Assembly (NCBI GenBank): GCA_031363055.1
Contig: JANLTP010000219.1
Span: forward strand, 1-64,000
Source: JANLTP01 sp031363055
Lineage (GTDB): Bacteria; Pseudomonadota; Gammaproteobacteria; Burkholderiales; Burkholderiaceae_E
DNA: 64,000 nucleotides
Reading direction: 5' to 3'
The stretch's first letter is position 1, and each line of letters opens with the position of its first letter. Under the pieces are notes generated by a model that was not told the DNA's origin, did not search any database, and saw only the letters and a program-made list of their open reading frames with translations. Shown in pieces: positions 27,658 to 35,318 of this stretch. A program made the position numbers and the translations under genes.

Positions 27658-28491
27658 GTGACGGTACGACTGACACCGCAACGGTTTGTACATACGATAT
27701 CGTGGATCGCGGGGGTGGCGCTCGCACTGGGCTCACAAACCACTTTGGCGGCTGACCTGCCCGCAGATCGGGCCGCATATCGACCGATACAAGGCGCCGA
27801 GCTGCGTTCGGTGCTGCCCCCTGATGGCAAGACCGCACTGGCCAAGGTCGCGCGGTTTACGATGCGGACTCTGCCGGTTTCGGTCGGCGAATTCCAGAAT
27901 TTCGTCAACTTTCGTCTTCAGTGGCGACGCGACCGTGTTGCAACCTTGTTAGCAGAAGGCAACTATCTGGCAAGCTGGCCCAGTGCCACTGCGGCCGATT
28001 CGAGACGAAGTCGGCAGCCCATTACCGAAGTCAGTTGGTTCGCGGCACAAGCCTACTGCGAGAGCGAGGGCGCCCGATTGCCAACCTGGTACGAATGGGA
28101 ATTGGCCGCTGCTGCCGATGAGACCCGTCGCGATGCGCGTCTCGACCCGCATTGGCGCGAGCGAATCTTGGGTTGGTACAGCCGCCCATCGAACACCGCA
28201 TTGCCCGAAATCGGCGCTGGCACGGCGAACACTTACGGCATTACCGACCTGCACGGTGTCGTTTGGGAATGGGTGTACGACTTCGCCAGCCTGATGGTTA
28301 GCGCCGATAACCGCGAGCAAGGCGATCCGGACATGTTGAAATTTTGCGGCGCTGGCGCGTTGTCGATGAACGATCGCGAGAACTACGCGATCCTGATGCG
28401 GGTGGCACTCTTGTCTTCGCTGCAGGCCCAAGGCACCACGCGAAACTTGGGCTTTCGCTGTGTTCGCCCTCAATCCTCGGTTTCCCAATAG
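27658..28491 (+). CDS. nirV: NirV-like formylglycine-generating-enzyme-fold protein
   Basis: About 277 residues with a signal peptide (ending near LAA) and a sulfatase-modifying-factor fold: ITEVSWFAAQAYCESEGARLPTWYEWE, then ITDLHGVVWEWVYD and a C-terminal LGFRCVR. NirV is known as a nirK neighbour with no proven function. Catalytic cysteines of true formylglycine-generating enzymes are not evident, so a structural or assembly role is more likely. Start: GTG 27658 has GAG at a sensible distance; TTG 27652 is possible. 28 bp after nirK. Confidence 0.85.
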   Translation: MTVRLTPQRFVHTISWIAGVALALGSQTTLAADLPADRAAYRPIQGAELRSVLPPDGKTALAKVARFTMRTLPVSVGEFQNFVNFRLQWRRDRVATLLAEGNYLASWPSATAADSRRSRQPITEVSWFAAQAYCESEGARLPTWYEWELAAAADETRRDARLDPHWRERILGWYSRPSNTALPEIGAGTANTYGITDLHGVVWEWVYDFASLMVSADNREQGDPDMLKFCGAGALSMNDRENYAILMRVALLSSLQAQGTTRNLGFRCVRPQSSVSQ

Positions 28492-28499
28492 GCATCGCC

Positions 28500-29075
28500 G
28501 TGTTCAGACGAAACTTGCTCAAAGTTGCGCTGGCAATCATGCTGGCGACCGTCACTGCCTTCGCGATCGCAGTCGATCTGCCGCGTGACTCGGTTTATCA
28601 ACTCGACGCAACGCTGCAAGATCAGGACGGCCGGCGTGCTTCCTGGAGTTCCCATCGCGGCAGGCTACGAATCGTGACAATGTTCTACAGCAGTTGCCCC
28701 CATACCTGTCCGCTGATTGTCGAGGCGATCAAGTCGCTGGAAGCTGGTTTGCCGGCCGCATCACGTGCTCGATTGAATGTCGACATGATCAGTTTTGACA
28801 CGGCACGCGATACGCCCGAGAAATTGAAGGCCATGGCGATCAGCCGCGGCATCGATGAATTACGTTGGCATATGTATCGCGCCGATGAAGCCAGCATTCG
28901 GCAATTAAGCGGCCTGCTCGGTATTCAGTATCGGCAACTGGCTGATGGGGAGTTTAATCACTCCTCGGTCATCATCCTGCTTGACGAGGAGGGACGGATT
29001 GCGGCACGCAGCGATCGGATTGGCGCCGAGGACCCAAAATTTCTGCTGATAATTGCTCGTAGTCTGGCACGATAG
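28500..29075 (+). CDS. SCO1/SenC/PrrC family copper chaperone
   Basis: 191 residues: N-terminal membrane anchor, thioredoxin-like fold with the copper-binding CPHTC in YSSCPHTCPLIV and the third ligand His in EFNHSSVIILLD. SCO proteins deliver copper to the CuA site of oxidases or act as thiol reductases. Here, 8 bp downstream of nirV and starting with GTG 28500, it probably supports copper loading of NirK. The N-terminus is my choice; the open frame extends upstream inside nirV. Confidence 0.88.
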   Translation: MFRRNLLKVALAIMLATVTAFAIAVDLPRDSVYQLDATLQDQDGRRASWSSHRGRLRIVTMFYSSCPHTCPLIVEAIKSLEAGLPAASRARLNVDMISFDTARDTPEKLKAMAISRGIDELRWHMYRADEASIRQLSGLLGIQYRQLADGEFNHSSVIILLDEEGRIAARSDRIGAEDPKFLLIIARSLAR

Positions 29076-29084
29076 TGGGTCTCA

Positions 29085-29098
29085 TTGATGTGGATCAA
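29085..29098. promoter_or_regulatory. perfect FNR/Anr-type box
   Basis: TTGAT-GTGG-ATCAA, an exact match to the FNR/Anr consensus TTGAT-N4-ATCAA, centred 127 bp before the universal stress protein ATG at 29219. If bound at -41.5, transcription would start near 29133, with a possible -10 GATACA at 29124-29129. It probably drives usp-BON and perhaps onward under low oxygen. Confidence 0.8.
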
Positions 29099-29218
29099 GC
29101 ACTGTCGGATTTCGGTATGCGACGATACAAGCAAGAGCCTTCATGCGGTCGGTGATCCTCTTGATTGACGACTTCCACCATTGACGCCCACTGTTTCCTT
29201 ACATTGCAGGAGTAAACC

Positions 29219-29683
29219 ATGAGTCCCTATCAAAAGATCCTCTGCCCAATCGACGGCAGTCTGACTTCAGAGCGCGGCATGCTCGAGGCGGCCTTTCTCG
29301 CAAAGACCCTGGGTGCGAGCCTGCGGTTTTTCCATGTCATGCAGTTCCAGCCGGCTATGCTGGGCTACGAAGGCGGCCCGGTAATCCCGTCGATGTTTGA
29401 CGCGATGAGGGCTGAGAACAGCGAGATCGTTTCGCGCGCGCGAAAGTTTGCGACCGATCAGAAAATCGAGGCCAGTGTGGGTTCGGTCGAAGCGATCGGT
29501 ACCCGCGTGTCGGACGCAATCGTTGATGAGGCCAAACAGTACGGTGCCGATCTGATCGTGCTCGGTACACACGGCCGACGAGGCATGCGGCGCATTTTGT
29601 TGGGCAGTGATGCCGAAGCCGTTTTGCGCGAAGCGCCGTGCGCTGTTTTGCTGGTACGCGAGGCGAAAGCACACGCTCAGTAA
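29219..29683 (+). CDS. universal stress protein A family
   Basis: 154 residues, start YQKILCPIDGSLTSERGM and ATP-binding signature GTHGRRGMRRILLGSDAE. AGGAG is 6 nt upstream of the ATG. A perfect FNR-type box precedes it and a BON-domain gene follows 34 bp downstream. Usp proteins under FNR/Anr control are well known in anaerobic survival of Pseudomonas, which fits this context. Confidence 0.93.
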   Translation: MSPYQKILCPIDGSLTSERGMLEAAFLAKTLGASLRFFHVMQFQPAMLGYEGGPVIPSMFDAMRAENSEIVSRARKFATDQKIEASVGSVEAIGTRVSDAIVDEAKQYGADLIVLGTHGRRGMRRILLGSDAEAVLREAPCAVLLVREAKAHAQ

Positions 29684-29717
29684 ATTAGGCGTCTTTACCC
29701 TTTGTCTTGGAGAAGCT

Positions 29718-30371
29718 ATGAAAACCGATACTCAACTGAAAAAAGATGTGCTCGACGAACTCGACTGGGACCCAGCCATCAAGACGAATGCGGTCGGCGT
29801 TGCCGTCATGGGCGGAGTCGTCACGGTCTCTGGTCACCTCGACACCTTTGCCGAGAAGTTCGCCATTGAACGTGCATTGCAACGTGTCGACGGGGTGCAA
29901 GCGGTCGCCATCGAACTGGACGTCAAACTGTCGCCAAATCACAAGCGCAGCGACACCGAGATTGCCGCCGCGGCCGAGATTGCGCTGAAATGGCAAACCA
30001 GCGGCCTGGTCGACAAGGTTCGCATTCAGGTCGAACACGGACGGGTGCGGCTGACCGGGGAAGTCGAATGGCAATACCAGCGCAGCGCGGCCGAGCAGAC
30101 GATTCGACCCTTGCTAGGTGTTGTGGGCATCAGCAATGAGATCGTGCTGAAGGTCAAACCGGTGCCCATAGATCTCGCCGCCCGGATTGAATCGGCACTC
30201 AATCGTCAAGCGTTACGTGAGGCCAAGCGCGTCCATGTCTCGGTCGAGGGTTCAACGGTCAAGTTGCGCGGCAACGTCCATTCCTGGCAGGAGCGCGATG
30301 CGGTCCAAGGGGCAGTGTGGTCAGCGCCCGGTGTTCGTACCGTCATCAACGACGTTACCGTCGGCCCTTGA
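29718..30371 (+). CDS. triple BON-domain protein
   Basis: 217 residues containing three BON repeats, each with the typical GxVxLxG/V core: VMGGVVTVSGHLDTF, EHGRVRLTGEVEWQYQ, and VEGSTVKLRGNVHSW. BON domains bind phospholipid or glycan surfaces; OsmY-type proteins act in the periplasm, but no signal peptide is visible here, so this one may be cytoplasmic. GGAG precedes ATG 29718. Likely cotranscribed with the upstream Usp and the tiny membrane protein downstream. Confidence 0.9.
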   Translation: MKTDTQLKKDVLDELDWDPAIKTNAVGVAVMGGVVTVSGHLDTFAEKFAIERALQRVDGVQAVAIELDVKLSPNHKRSDTEIAAAAEIALKWQTSGLVDKVRIQVEHGRVRLTGEVEWQYQRSAAEQTIRPLLGVVGISNEIVLKVKPVPIDLAARIESALNRQALREAKRVHVSVEGSTVKLRGNVHSWQERDAVQGAVWSAPGVRTVINDVTVGP

Positions 30372-30395
30372 ATACAAAGATCCATGAGGAAAGCG

Positions 30396-30527
30396 ATGCG
30401 TCACCTTTCTTCCCCGCGTTTCCGTGCGGCGCCGGCTGCGCTGGCAAATTGCGTTCTGCTCATTACCAGCGCAGCGCTACTGTTGCTCGCCCAGCATGCG
30501 CTGATTGACTGGCTGACGCTTGACTGA
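30396..30527 (+). CDS. 43-residue single-pass membrane protein
   Basis: Short open frame: MRHLSSPRFRAAP, then a hydrophobic helix NCVLLITSAALLLLAQHA and a polar tail ending LTLD. A strong site GAGGAAA sits 4-5 nt before the ATG, and the gene lies 24 bp after the BON gene, so it is likely translated as the last gene of the usp-BON operon. No family is recognised. Basic N-terminus suggests an N-in orientation. Confidence 0.6.
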   Translation: MRHLSSPRFRAAPAALANCVLLITSAALLLLAQHALIDWLTLD

Positions 30528-30593
30528 TCCTGATCTGATACTAACCTTGCCGGCGCTACGCGCGGGCCGATCAGCAGCGGAGTCAGCGTACTA

Positions 30594-30609
30594 CTAGGAA
30601 TTGTCCTAG
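30594..30609. promoter_or_regulatory. inverted repeat CTAGGA-N4-TCCTAG, candidate operator
   Basis: Perfect 6-bp inverted repeat with a 4-nt spacer in the 244-bp gap before the Crp/Fnr-type gene at 30772. The two-fold symmetry and 16-bp size suit a LuxR/NarL-type response regulator such as the one encoded at 33980, but no binding partner is known. The rest of this gap has no gene. Confidence 0.45.
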
Positions 30610-30771
30610 GGACAGATTTCGCCCAATCCGAGAGTCGTTTCAGTGATTGACCGACAGCAAGTGCTTTTCGGCGGGCGCACACTACGATTCATCAAGCGTG
30701 TGCTCGGAGAGTAGTGCGAACCACAGCCGCGGACCTTGATTTGTTCGGCAAGTTCATCAGGAGCATAAAAA

Positions 30772-31581
30772 ATGAATACCGTTTCTCTGAAGCCAACCCC
30801 ATCACCAGCAATCGCCCCGATCGACGCCTCGAGAGCCGCACTGAACGAGGCCTTCGATCTGATCGGACTGATCGACATCGATCTGAAATCGCTGCCGGCA
30901 GTCAGCGCCGTGCGCCGCAAGATTCGCGCCGGTGAGGCGCTGTTCGATCAGGATCAGCGCTTCGAACACATTTTCATCATTCGGCTGGGTACATTCAAGA
31001 CCACTGCGATTGATGACGAAGGTTCGGAGCAGGTGCTTGGTTTTGCCTTGCGGGCCGACATTCTCGGTTGTGATGCCTACGCGAGCGGGCGCTACAGTAG
31101 CTACGCGATCGCCCTTGAGGACAGCGAAGTGATCGCCATTCCGATCGAGCAGTTCAAAGGTACCGGCGAGGCTTGCCAACGCCTGGAGCGGCACTTGTTT
31201 TGTAGTCTGAGCCAGGAATTGAACCGTGAGCATCGCGTGCTGGCAATGATTGGCACTCTCGGCGCGGACGCTCGGGTGGCAAACTTTCTGGCTTTGTTAT
31301 CCGAGCGCTATGGGCGCATGGGTTACTCGTCGAAACGTTTTGTGCTGCGAATGACCCGGCAAGAAATCGCCAGTCACCTCGGGCTGACAATGGAGACCGT
31401 CAGCCGCGCTTTCAGCAACCTGAGCCGAGCCCATTTGATCGAAGCCAACCAGCGTTCGATCGAAGTGCACAGTATCGAGCGCCTGCGCGATCTGCGCAGT
31501 CTGCGGCCGATAGCACGCTCGCGCTCCTTCCCGGGCGCTGCGGTTTCACAGCGCCCAGTACTCACGGCAATGGCGGCCTGA
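30772..31581 (+). CDS. Crp/Fnr-family transcriptional regulator without FNR cluster cysteines
   Basis: 269 residues: cyclic-nucleotide-binding-like domain (EALFDQDQRFEHIFIIRLG) and C-terminal winged helix TRQEIASHLGLTMETVSRAFSNL. The recognition helix ETVSR matches the E-SR of FNR/Anr, which reads TTGAT half-sites. The N-terminal cysteine set that ligates the [4Fe-4S] cluster in FNR is missing (first Cys near residue 100), so the signal is not classical O2 sensing; NO or redox sensing as in Dnr/NnrR types is possible. AGGAG is 8 nt upstream of the ATG. Candidate reader of the boxes in this window. Confidence 0.9.
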   Translation: MNTVSLKPTPSPAIAPIDASRAALNEAFDLIGLIDIDLKSLPAVSAVRRKIRAGEALFDQDQRFEHIFIIRLGTFKTTAIDDEGSEQVLGFALRADILGCDAYASGRYSSYAIALEDSEVIAIPIEQFKGTGEACQRLERHLFCSLSQELNREHRVLAMIGTLGADARVANFLALLSERYGRMGYSSKRFVLRMTRQEIASHLGLTMETVSRAFSNLSRAHLIEANQRSIEVHSIERLRDLRSLRPIARSRSFPGAAVSQRPVLTAMAA

Positions 31582-31587
31582 CGCGCC

Positions 31588-32421
31588 TCAATGCGCAAAC
31601 AAGACAGGCACGGTCATTGACGTCAGAATAGTTCGCGACACGCCACCCAGGGCCATTTCACGGAGCCGTGAATGGCCGTAACAACCCATTACAATCAAAT
31701 CGCTTTGTAAATCGCAGGCCTGATTCAACAGTGCGATACCGACATCGGACAGACCGCTGTGGTCGTGCACCACCTCGACAGGTACATTGTGGCGAGCCAG
31801 GTACAAGGCGATCTCTGAGCCATAACCAACCGGGAGATCTTCGGTGTCACCGACGCAAACGACGGTCACACGTTTAGCTTGTGCCAGGATCGGCAAAGCG
31901 TCCCGTACCGCTCGATTCGCCTCACCGGAAGGCTTCCAGGCAATCGTGGGATACTCGAAGGCGGCTGTGAACTCACCGACGTACGGAATGACCAAGGTAG
32001 GCCGCTTGCTGGCCAAGACCAAGTCCTCCGGGAACGACGAGCTGACGGTTGCCGCGCGGGGTGGCGGCGATTCGCTCTGACCAACAATCAGAAGATCAGC
32101 GTATTGTGACGGCGCCAACATCGCCTGAACCGGATCGCCATCGATCGCGTGAAACTCGATACGGCTTGGCCTCAAGCCCGATGCGTGATCAAAGAAATAC
32201 TGTTCGGCTGCCTTTTTTTGTTGCGAGACCGATTCGTCACGTCCTCGCATGAGGGCGTCGCCCAATTCGGCACGCAGATAACCTGGAATTTCAATCCTTC
32301 CAATGGTAAAAACACCTGTCAAATGGGCGTCAAACCGTTCGGCAAGGATGCGCGCAAATTCGATTCGTATTTTCGATCGAACTGAATTGTCGACATGCAC
32401 AACGATTCCTTTATAACTCAT
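31588..32421 (-). CDS. tandem universal stress protein
   Basis: 277 residues made of two Usp domains. The first starts YKGIVVHVDNSVRSKIRIEF; the second ends with DLIVMGCYGHSRLREMALGG, a slightly altered ATP-site signature (GCYGHSR...GGVSR). Two-domain Usps are common in dormancy regulons. It is divergent from the sensor kinase gene, with a near-perfect FNR-type box in the 131-bp gap. Confidence 0.9.
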   Translation of the reverse strand: MSYKGIVVHVDNSVRSKIRIEFARILAERFDAHLTGVFTIGRIEIPGYLRAELGDALMRGRDESVSQQKKAAEQYFFDHASGLRPSRIEFHAIDGDPVQAMLAPSQYADLLIVGQSESPPPRAATVSSSFPEDLVLASKRPTLVIPYVGEFTAAFEYPTIAWKPSGEANRAVRDALPILAQAKRVTVVCVGDTEDLPVGYGSEIALYLARHNVPVEVVHDHSGLSDVGIALLNQACDLQSDLIVMGCYGHSRLREMALGGVSRTILTSMTVPVLFAH

Positions 32422-32490
32422 GGGCTTTCTCCACAGGATGCGCTAAAGTTTGTCCTTCTCGACACCATGCGCCAATCAACGCCAGACTCA

Positions 32491-32504
32491 TTGATTTTGC
32501 TCAA
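32491..32504. promoter_or_regulatory. near-consensus FNR/Anr-type box in divergent promoter
   Basis: TTGAT-TTTG-CTCAA matches nine of ten half-site bases. It lies 76 bp from the tandem Usp start on the left and 55 bp from the histidine kinase start on the right, so it could control either or both divergent genes. Position relative to the Usp gene suits activation from -41.5. Confidence 0.65.
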
Positions 32505-32552
32505 GGAATCGGCGAGTTTAGCTGGAGGCGGTCTAGCCATGCCGGTGCACGA

Positions 32553-33983
32553 ATGAACTTTGAGTGGCAATTGGCAACCGATTCGATTGTCGCCAACGGC
32601 AAGGATTTGCTCGAGTTCGGGTTTGACGAGCGCCAATTGCGCGAACACGGTAGCCACGCTCTGCTAGCGCACGTCCATCCGGACGATCGCAATGCAGTAA
32701 ATGCGGTGTTGGCGACCTTTCGAGAGGGCGGTACAAGCGATATTCAGACGATCTTTCGTTTGCAAACAACGGAACATCAAACGCGTTGGCTCGAGATGCG
32801 CGTAGCAGGTATCAACCTGACAGCGGGCCGCTCGGCCTCTGTGATCGGTTGGCTGGCCGACGTCACCAAGATCCAGTTGGAACTGAATCGGACCGCCGAG
32901 AGCGAAGCGATCTTGAACGGCATCATTGCGTCGGCGACCGATGCCATTGTCACGGTCGATGCAAGGTTTAACGTCATTCAATTCAACCGCGCTGCCGAAA
33001 TGATTTTTCTTTGCCGCGCCGCCGACGTGATCGGCGGACCGCTTGATCGCTTCCTGCCCTTACCGTTTCGAGCCACCCATGGCGCGCATATTGCGAGGTT
33101 CGGCGCGACCGGCACCAGCCAGCGAAGGATGGGTGCCTCAATTCTGCCCGCAGTCCGCGCCGATGGTCATGAATTTCCAATTAGCGCAACCATCTCTCAG
33201 GTGCATGTCAATGACCATACCTTGTACAGCGTCATCATTCGAGACGTCAGCGAGCAGGTCGAGTCTGATCGGGCCTTGCGAAACAGTCAACGTCAACTGG
33301 AAGATCATTCGCGCCGCACCCAACAGTCACTCGAGGATGAACGGCGCCGCATCGCGCGCGAGTTACATGACGATCTCGGTCAGTCGCTGACGGCGATGCG
33401 GATGGAGTTAGGTATGACTCGTCAAGCCGTATCGCCGCAACAAACGGGATTGCTCGAACACTGCGAGCGAATGGACAGTATCGTTAGCGCATTGGTCGCG
33501 TCGACGCGACGAATTGCGGCCGACCTGCGCCCGCTGGTACTGGACGATCTGGGCCTGGGGGCGGCGATTGACTGGCTGGTCGAACGCTTTTCGTCGCAGC
33601 ATCGCGTCGCCACCGATGTCTTTGTTGATGATCAAGTCAGCGTACTGAAGGAACCGCAGGCTTCGGCGGTGTTTCGAAGCGTTCAGGAGTCACTGACTAA
33701 CATCGCTCGCCACGCCGGTGCCAACGCAGTCGAAGTACGGGTGGAAATGCAAGACAATCACGTCATGACCAGTATCTGGGACGATGGGCGAGGCTTCGAT
33801 GCCAGCTCGATTGAGCAGAACCAGACGTTTGGCCTGAAGGGCATGCGAGAACGCGCGCATTTGCTCGGTGGCAAGCTCGACGTGTTCAGTCGGATCGGCG
33901 AAGGCACGACGATAAGGGTAAGCTTACCAAGACCAGGCAGCGCTTCAAGCGATGCGTCCAACGTTAGTCCGGAGAACCCTTGA
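32553..33983 (+). CDS. PAS-PAS sensor histidine kinase, NarX/DegS type
   Basis: 476 residues, no membrane segment: two PAS domains (first ends GWLADVTKIQ; second around ATDAIVTVDARFNVIQFNRAAEMIF, ending IIRDVSEQVE), a HisKA_3 helix ERRRIARELHDDLGQSL with the phospho-acceptor His272, and a HATPase with NIARHAGAN, DDGRGFD and GLKGMRERA. A soluble kinase with PAS sensors may read redox state or a ligand in the cytoplasm. ATG 32553 has no good ribosome site and the frame is open further upstream, so the start is tentative. Overlaps the response regulator gene (TTGA). Confidence 0.92.
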   Translation: MNFEWQLATDSIVANGKDLLEFGFDERQLREHGSHALLAHVHPDDRNAVNAVLATFREGGTSDIQTIFRLQTTEHQTRWLEMRVAGINLTAGRSASVIGWLADVTKIQLELNRTAESEAILNGIIASATDAIVTVDARFNVIQFNRAAEMIFLCRAADVIGGPLDRFLPLPFRATHGAHIARFGATGTSQRRMGASILPAVRADGHEFPISATISQVHVNDHTLYSVIIRDVSEQVESDRALRNSQRQLEDHSRRTQQSLEDERRRIARELHDDLGQSLTAMRMELGMTRQAVSPQQTGLLEHCERMDSIVSALVASTRRIAADLRPLVLDDLGLGAAIDWLVERFSSQHRVATDVFVDDQVSVLKEPQASAVFRSVQESLTNIARHAGANAVEVRVEMQDNHVMTSIWDDGRGFDASSIEQNQTFGLKGMRERAHLLGGKLDVFSRIGEGTTIRVSLPRPGSASSDASNVSPENP

Positions 33984-34624
33984 TTCGAATTCTGCTTGCT
34001 GATGATCATGCTATTGTGCGTGACGGATTGCGCCGGATTCTGAGCGCCGCCGGCGGTATCGAAGTCGCCGACGAGGCCGTAGACGGTCACGAAGTCATCG
34101 CTCATCTACGAAAAACACGCTACGATCTTGTACTCTTGGATATGTCGATGCCGGGCCGCAACGGCATCGATCTCATCAAACATCTGAAGGATTTGAGCCC
34201 CAAGACACCGGTGTTGGTCTTGTCGATGCATGCTGAGGCGCAATACGCTTTGCGAGCGATTCGTGCCGGCGCAGCAGGTTATCTTAGCAAAGACACGCCT
34301 CAGGATCAGCTCGTTGCCGCGATTCGTAAAGTTGCTGGCGGCGGCATTTATCTGTCGGGTTCGGTCGCCGAACAAATGGCCATGAATCTGCAAAGTGGTA
34401 CAACAGGAGGGCTGCCACACCAGGCGTTGTCAGACCGTGAACTCGAAGTGCTGCTCGCGCTGGTTGCCGGCGAGTCGGTCGGTGCAATCGCGATCCGACT
34501 GCACCTCAGCGTCAAGACTGTGAGCACCCATAAAACGCGAATCCACGAAAAGATGGCGATGAGCAGTGTTGCCGAACTGGTGCAGTACGCGATGACACAA
34601 CGCTTGATCGAGAATCCCGGTTAG
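33980..34624 (+). CDS. NarL/FixJ-type response regulator
   Basis: 214 residues: receiver domain with acidic pair DDH at residues 8-10 and phospho-acceptor Asp54 in LVLLDMSMPG, Lys in YLSKDTPQDQL, and a C-terminal LuxR helix-turn-helix (LSDRELEVLLALVAGES, then HLSVKTVSTHKTRIHEKM). Starts with TTG at 33980 overlapping the kinase stop, so a coupled two-component pair. Target sites unknown; the repeat at 30594 is a candidate. Confidence 0.93.
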   Translation: MIRILLADDHAIVRDGLRRILSAAGGIEVADEAVDGHEVIAHLRKTRYDLVLLDMSMPGRNGIDLIKHLKDLSPKTPVLVLSMHAEAQYALRAIRAGAAGYLSKDTPQDQLVAAIRKVAGGGIYLSGSVAEQMAMNLQSGTTGGLPHQALSDRELEVLLALVAGESVGAIAIRLHLSVKTVSTHKTRIHEKMAMSSVAELVQYAMTQRLIENPG

Positions 34625-34807
34625 ACATTGGGTCGCGGTGGTGATGCTGGCAGATCGACACTATCGGGTCGGCATCAACATCATGCGCCGCTACGCCAGC
34701 AGACGCGGTAGGCCAGGCCAGGTGACAGCATGTCGCCCGCCTAGAGGTGTTCAACACTTCGTAGTGTTCGGTGAGTTCGATCCAGCACTAGCTGCATATG
34801 CTGACAC

Positions 34808-35065
34808 CTAACCGCCCTGACGCATCCGATTATGGTCATGCGACGGTCTTTTTGGGACTTTCTTTGCGGAATTATTTTCTTTGGCGCAAGCAGATTTCAT
34901 GCCGCTCGCACCTCGTTCCGCAGCGTGGTCATGGCGATCAGCACATTGAATTTTCTTCGTCGATTTATCTGCTGCGGGAGTTTCCTTGGTCTTGTCCTGC
35001 GCTTGCAAAGGACTGCTGACGAGTAGCGCGACGGTCAAAAGTGAACGCAGGTAGGAGGTATTCAT
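34808..35065 (-). CDS. small exported Lys/His-rich protein, hypothetical
   Basis: 85 residues with a plausible signal peptide (MNTSYLRSLLTVALLVSSPLQ, cleaved near LQA-QD) and a charged mature part containing two cysteines and several histidines. No family recognised. The ribosome site is weak, so the gene is only probable. On either side, 34625-34807 contains only a small hairpin (AACACT-TCGT-AGTGTT at 34753-34768), and 35066-35208 shows nothing. Confidence 0.45.
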   Translation of the reverse strand: MNTSYLRSLLTVALLVSSPLQAQDKTKETPAADKSTKKIQCADRHDHAAERGASGMKSACAKENNSAKKVPKRPSHDHNRMRQGG

Positions 35066-35208
35066 GACTTGGCCCGTTTCTCAGGAAATGATTCGATCAA
35101 GGTGCGCTGTTAGATGAGACATCTGCGAGACGACTAGTGCACTCGTGAAGCCAGCCCAGACCTCGGTGTCCGACCAATGAATTCTCTGGCATACGCCGGT
35201 TATCGGTG

Positions 35209-35222
35209 TTGATAAAAATCAA
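35209..35222 (+). promoter_or_regulatory. perfect FNR/Anr-type box upstream of cfa
   Basis: TTGAT-AAAA-ATCAA, an exact FNR/Anr consensus, centred 103 bp upstream of the cfa ATG at 35319. Binding at -41.5 would place the transcript start near 35257, with an A/T-rich -10-like TTAACT at about 35243. Confidence 0.8.
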
Positions 35223-35318
35223 CTTCGTCTATTGTCAGGACTGATTAACTGTAGAGCTCACGCTGGACTGCATCGACTCCAGGCGCGTGGCGCGCTGAAG
35301 CTCCTTGAAGGGATCAAC

